Below, one piece after another: positions 4,904 through 8,197 of a DNA stretch of 8,197 nt. The DNA is from Silvimonas sp. JCM 19000 (GTDB lineage Bacteria > Pseudomonadota > Gammaproteobacteria > Burkholderiales > Chitinibacteraceae): contig BBFD01000186.1 of NCBI GenBank assembly GCA_001313065.1, forward strand, positions 1 through 8,197, given 5' to 3'. The notes beneath the pieces are model-generated. The model searched no databases and was not told where the DNA came from. It saw only the letters and a program-made list of their open reading frames with translations. Numbering within the stretch: position 1 is the first letter of the stretch; each line of letters starts with the position of its first letter. The translations under genes were made by a program, and so were the position numbers.

Positions 4904-5371
4904 AAGCCAGGTTTTTAGCCTTCTGGTTGGCCCGCGCACCGCGCGAACGCGCGATGTTGGGCGCGGCGGCTGCCGTCATCCTGATCGCCCTGTTGTATGT
5001 GGCCTTGTGGGAGCCCTTGGTCAATCAGCGTGCTGCCTCAGCCGACAACTGCCACGTTTGCAGGCTGATCTGGCGCAAATGCAACGCAGCATCGCTTGAT
5101 CAAGGCGGCAGGTGGCGCCCCCGGCGCGGCGCGGAGTGATGACTTGCGTCAGGCCGTCACCGCCAGTCTGGGCCTGCGCAATATCAAGGCCGACTTGCAG
5201 GCACAGCCGGACAACCGTCTCAAGATCGACGCCACCGAAGTGGCCTTTAATCAAGTGCTGGATTTACTCAGCGGTCTGCAGCGCGAAACCGGGGCGCACG
5301 CCGTGAGCGCAGATATTTCGAGCGAACAAAACAATGGCATCGTCCATTTCACCGCAGTGGTGACCCGATGA
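4900..5371 (+). pseudogene. gspM: Type II secretion system protein GspM, two frameshifts (possibly sequencing error)
   Basis: ATG 4900 overlaps the gspL stop (ATGA). GspM is the bitopic partner of GspL in the assembly platform. Frame one gives MKARFLAFWLARAPRERAML, a membrane helix near residues 19-37 (AAAAVILIALLYVALW), then EPLVNQRAASAD. The next frame supplies QLPRLQADLAQMQRSIA to a TGA at 5097-5099, and the third supplies LIKAAGGAPGAARSDDLRQA through to FTAVVTR, TGA 5369-5371. Restoring one base near 5046 and one near 5096 gives 157 residues, normal for GspM: short cytoplasmic N-terminus, helix, periplasmic coiled region, ferredoxin-like domain. As written, the first frame ends after 79 residues. 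Since gspL and gspN are intact and translationally coupled on both sides, sequencing error is at least as likely as true inactivation. Confidence 0.85.
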
Positions 5372-6090
5372 AACGTTATCGTCACCCCTTGCTGTGGTTT
5401 GGCCTGTTGTTGTTTGGCGTATTTGCTTTTTTGCGTTTGCCCACCGTGCTGTTTGCCGCCACCTTGCCGGCTCCGGTCCAGGCCGGTGACGTCAGCGGCA
5501 CTTTGTGGGAAGGCCGCATTGGCCAGCTTGGCGTAGGTGGCCAGCAGTTGCTGCAGGATGTGCGTTGGCATTGGCAGCCGGGCGCCTTGTTAAAAGGCGC
5601 GTTGGCATGGCAGCTCGAAACCCACTACGCCGATGCCCCGGCTGGCACAGCGCGCGCCGTGTTGTCGGCGGCCGGATGGCGGCTGGAAAAAAACGTGTCC
5701 ATGACCGTGCCAGCCAGTCCTTTGATGGCGCAGGTCAAGATGCTGTCGCCGTTTCAGTTGGGCGGCGATCTGCAAATCCGCGCTGCGGCGCTGGCGCAAA
5801 ACCATTTCGAGCAAACCAGCATTCTGTGGCAGGACGCCAGTTCGCTGGTCACGCCGCAGGTCAATCCATTTGGCAACTATCTGATCAATGTGCAGCAACA
5901 AGGCGCCGCCACCAACTGGGCCATGCAACCGCAGGGCGGCATGTTGGCGATCAGCGGTGGCGGTGCGATCACCAATAATGGCCCGACCGGCGCGCTGACT
6001 TTTACCCCGACCCCGGGCAAAGAAGCCATGTTTACGGCTTTGCTGGACCGCATGGGGCCGAGCCATACGCTGCAATTAGGATCGCGCTGA
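5368..6090 (+). CDS. gspN: Type II secretion system protein GspN
   Basis: 240 residues; ATG 5368 overlaps the gspM stop by four bases. An N-terminal anchor (HPLLWFGLLLFGVFAFLRLP, residues 6-25) precedes a beta-rich periplasmic body. The sequence VQAGDVSGTLWEGRIGQLGV near 37-56 is the hallmark start of the GspN (T2SSN) family: a GTLW-x-G strand repeated in AsmA-like folds. Later strands (LGGDLQIRAAALAQ, GAATNWAMQPQGGMLAISG) are family-like, and the C-terminus GPSHTLQLGSR is near the usual length of about 250. GspN is an accessory component found in only some type II systems and its exact role is unsettled; it is usually encoded last in the operon, as here. A likely promoter for glnB follows directly. 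No oddities in frame or composition. Confidence 0.9.
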   Translation: MKRYRHPLLWFGLLLFGVFAFLRLPTVLFAATLPAPVQAGDVSGTLWEGRIGQLGVGGQQLLQDVRWHWQPGALLKGALAWQLETHYADAPAGTARAVLSAAGWRLEKNVSMTVPASPLMAQVKMLSPFQLGGDLQIRAAALAQNHFEQTSILWQDASSLVTPQVNPFGNYLINVQQQGAATNWAMQPQGGMLAISGGGAITNNGPTGALTFTPTPGKEAMFTALLDRMGPSHTLQLGSR

Positions 6091-6099
6091 TCGGCATGG

Positions 6100-6127
6100 T
6101 TGCCGCGCGCATCGGCGTGGCTATACT
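6100..6127 (+). promoter_or_regulatory. Likely sigma-70 promoter of glnB
   Basis: TTGCCG at 6100-6105 and TATACT at 6122-6127 are separated by 16 bases, a reasonable -35/-10 pair. Predicted start is near 6134, leaving a leader of about 46 bases before ATG 6180, with ACAGGA at 6164-6169 as the ribosome site. It lies 10 bases after the gspN stop, so glnB can be transcribed independently of the gsp operon. No NtrC-type or sigma-54 (GG-N10-GC) site was found by eye. Confidence 0.55.
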
Positions 6128-6179
6128 GGCGTTTGATCGTCCGCATCCCGCACACGTGTTTTTACAGGACCGAAAAAAA

Positions 6180-6540
<361 letters not shown>

Positions 6541-6543
6541 TAA

Positions 6544-6571
6544 AAAACCCGGCTGCAACAGCCGGGTTTTT

Positions 6572-6573
<2 letters not shown>
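6544..6573. terminator. Bidirectional terminator between glnB and priA
   Basis: AAAACCCGGCT (6544-6554) pairs with AGCCGGGTTTT (6560-6570) around loop GCAAC, followed by T to 6573 on the plus strand; the preceding A6 gives T6 on the minus strand. It sits 22 bases after the glnB stop and directly after the priA stop (6572-6574), so it ends both convergent genes. Confidence 0.9.

Positions 6574-8197
<1,624 letters not shown>

Overview
The window looks like a chromosomal segment of a betaproteobacterium, probably Burkholderiales. The inference rests on a type II secretion gspL-gspM-gspN cluster followed by a GlnB-type P-II gene and a convergent priA, and on the GC-rich codon use of these genes. 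I cannot name a genus from the sequence. The right part (about 3400-8197) is ordinary core genome. The left part (1-3244) is an AT-richer accessory region made almost entirely of small or broken genes.

Left part, in order: the end of an Rhs/YD-repeat core (2-88); a Cys-rich, frame-broken candidate toxin tip (251-464) overlapping a small membrane protein (445-651) and a broken second membrane protein (696-880); a perfect 19-bp hairpin (916-958); five imperfect 20-23 bp direct repeats (984-1089); a stretch of about 380 bases with no convincing gene; a 50-residue unknown ORF on the minus strand (1473-1625) abutting the tail of a DUF4272-like gene (1601-1771); a small membrane-anchored protein with an SH3-like look (1876-2232); a second, ruined copy of the Rhs core end (2268-2321); two IS3-family remnants in opposite orientations (2371-2462 on +, 2548-2685 on -); the tail of a toxin-like domain (2682-2837); and, three bases after its stop, a twice-frameshifted candidate immunity gene (2841-3244). 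Taken together this reads as a decaying array of displaced Rhs C-terminal toxin/immunity cassettes, interrupted by IS fragments.

Middle: a tRNA-Leu(UAG) on the minus strand (3463-3547) with a strong terminator beyond its 3' end and a second hairpin upstream of it. The accessory region lies on the 3' side of this tRNA, so the tRNA marks the border between accessory and core DNA.

Right part: gspL, gspM and gspN overlap by 4 bases at each junction (ATGA) and encode the inner-membrane assembly platform components GspL and GspM plus the accessory protein GspN. glnB follows with its own likely sigma-70 promoter and shares a bidirectional terminator with priA, which runs off the right edge of the window.

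Three conserved genes here (gspM, glnB, priA) each carry one or two single- or double-base indels, several in homopolymers or simple repeats, and every one is repaired by a tiny edit that restores a family-typical protein. The simplest reading is consensus sequencing error. That also means some of the frame breaks in the accessory region may be artefacts. The main novelty candidates are the degraded toxin/immunity pairs and the five-copy repeat array.
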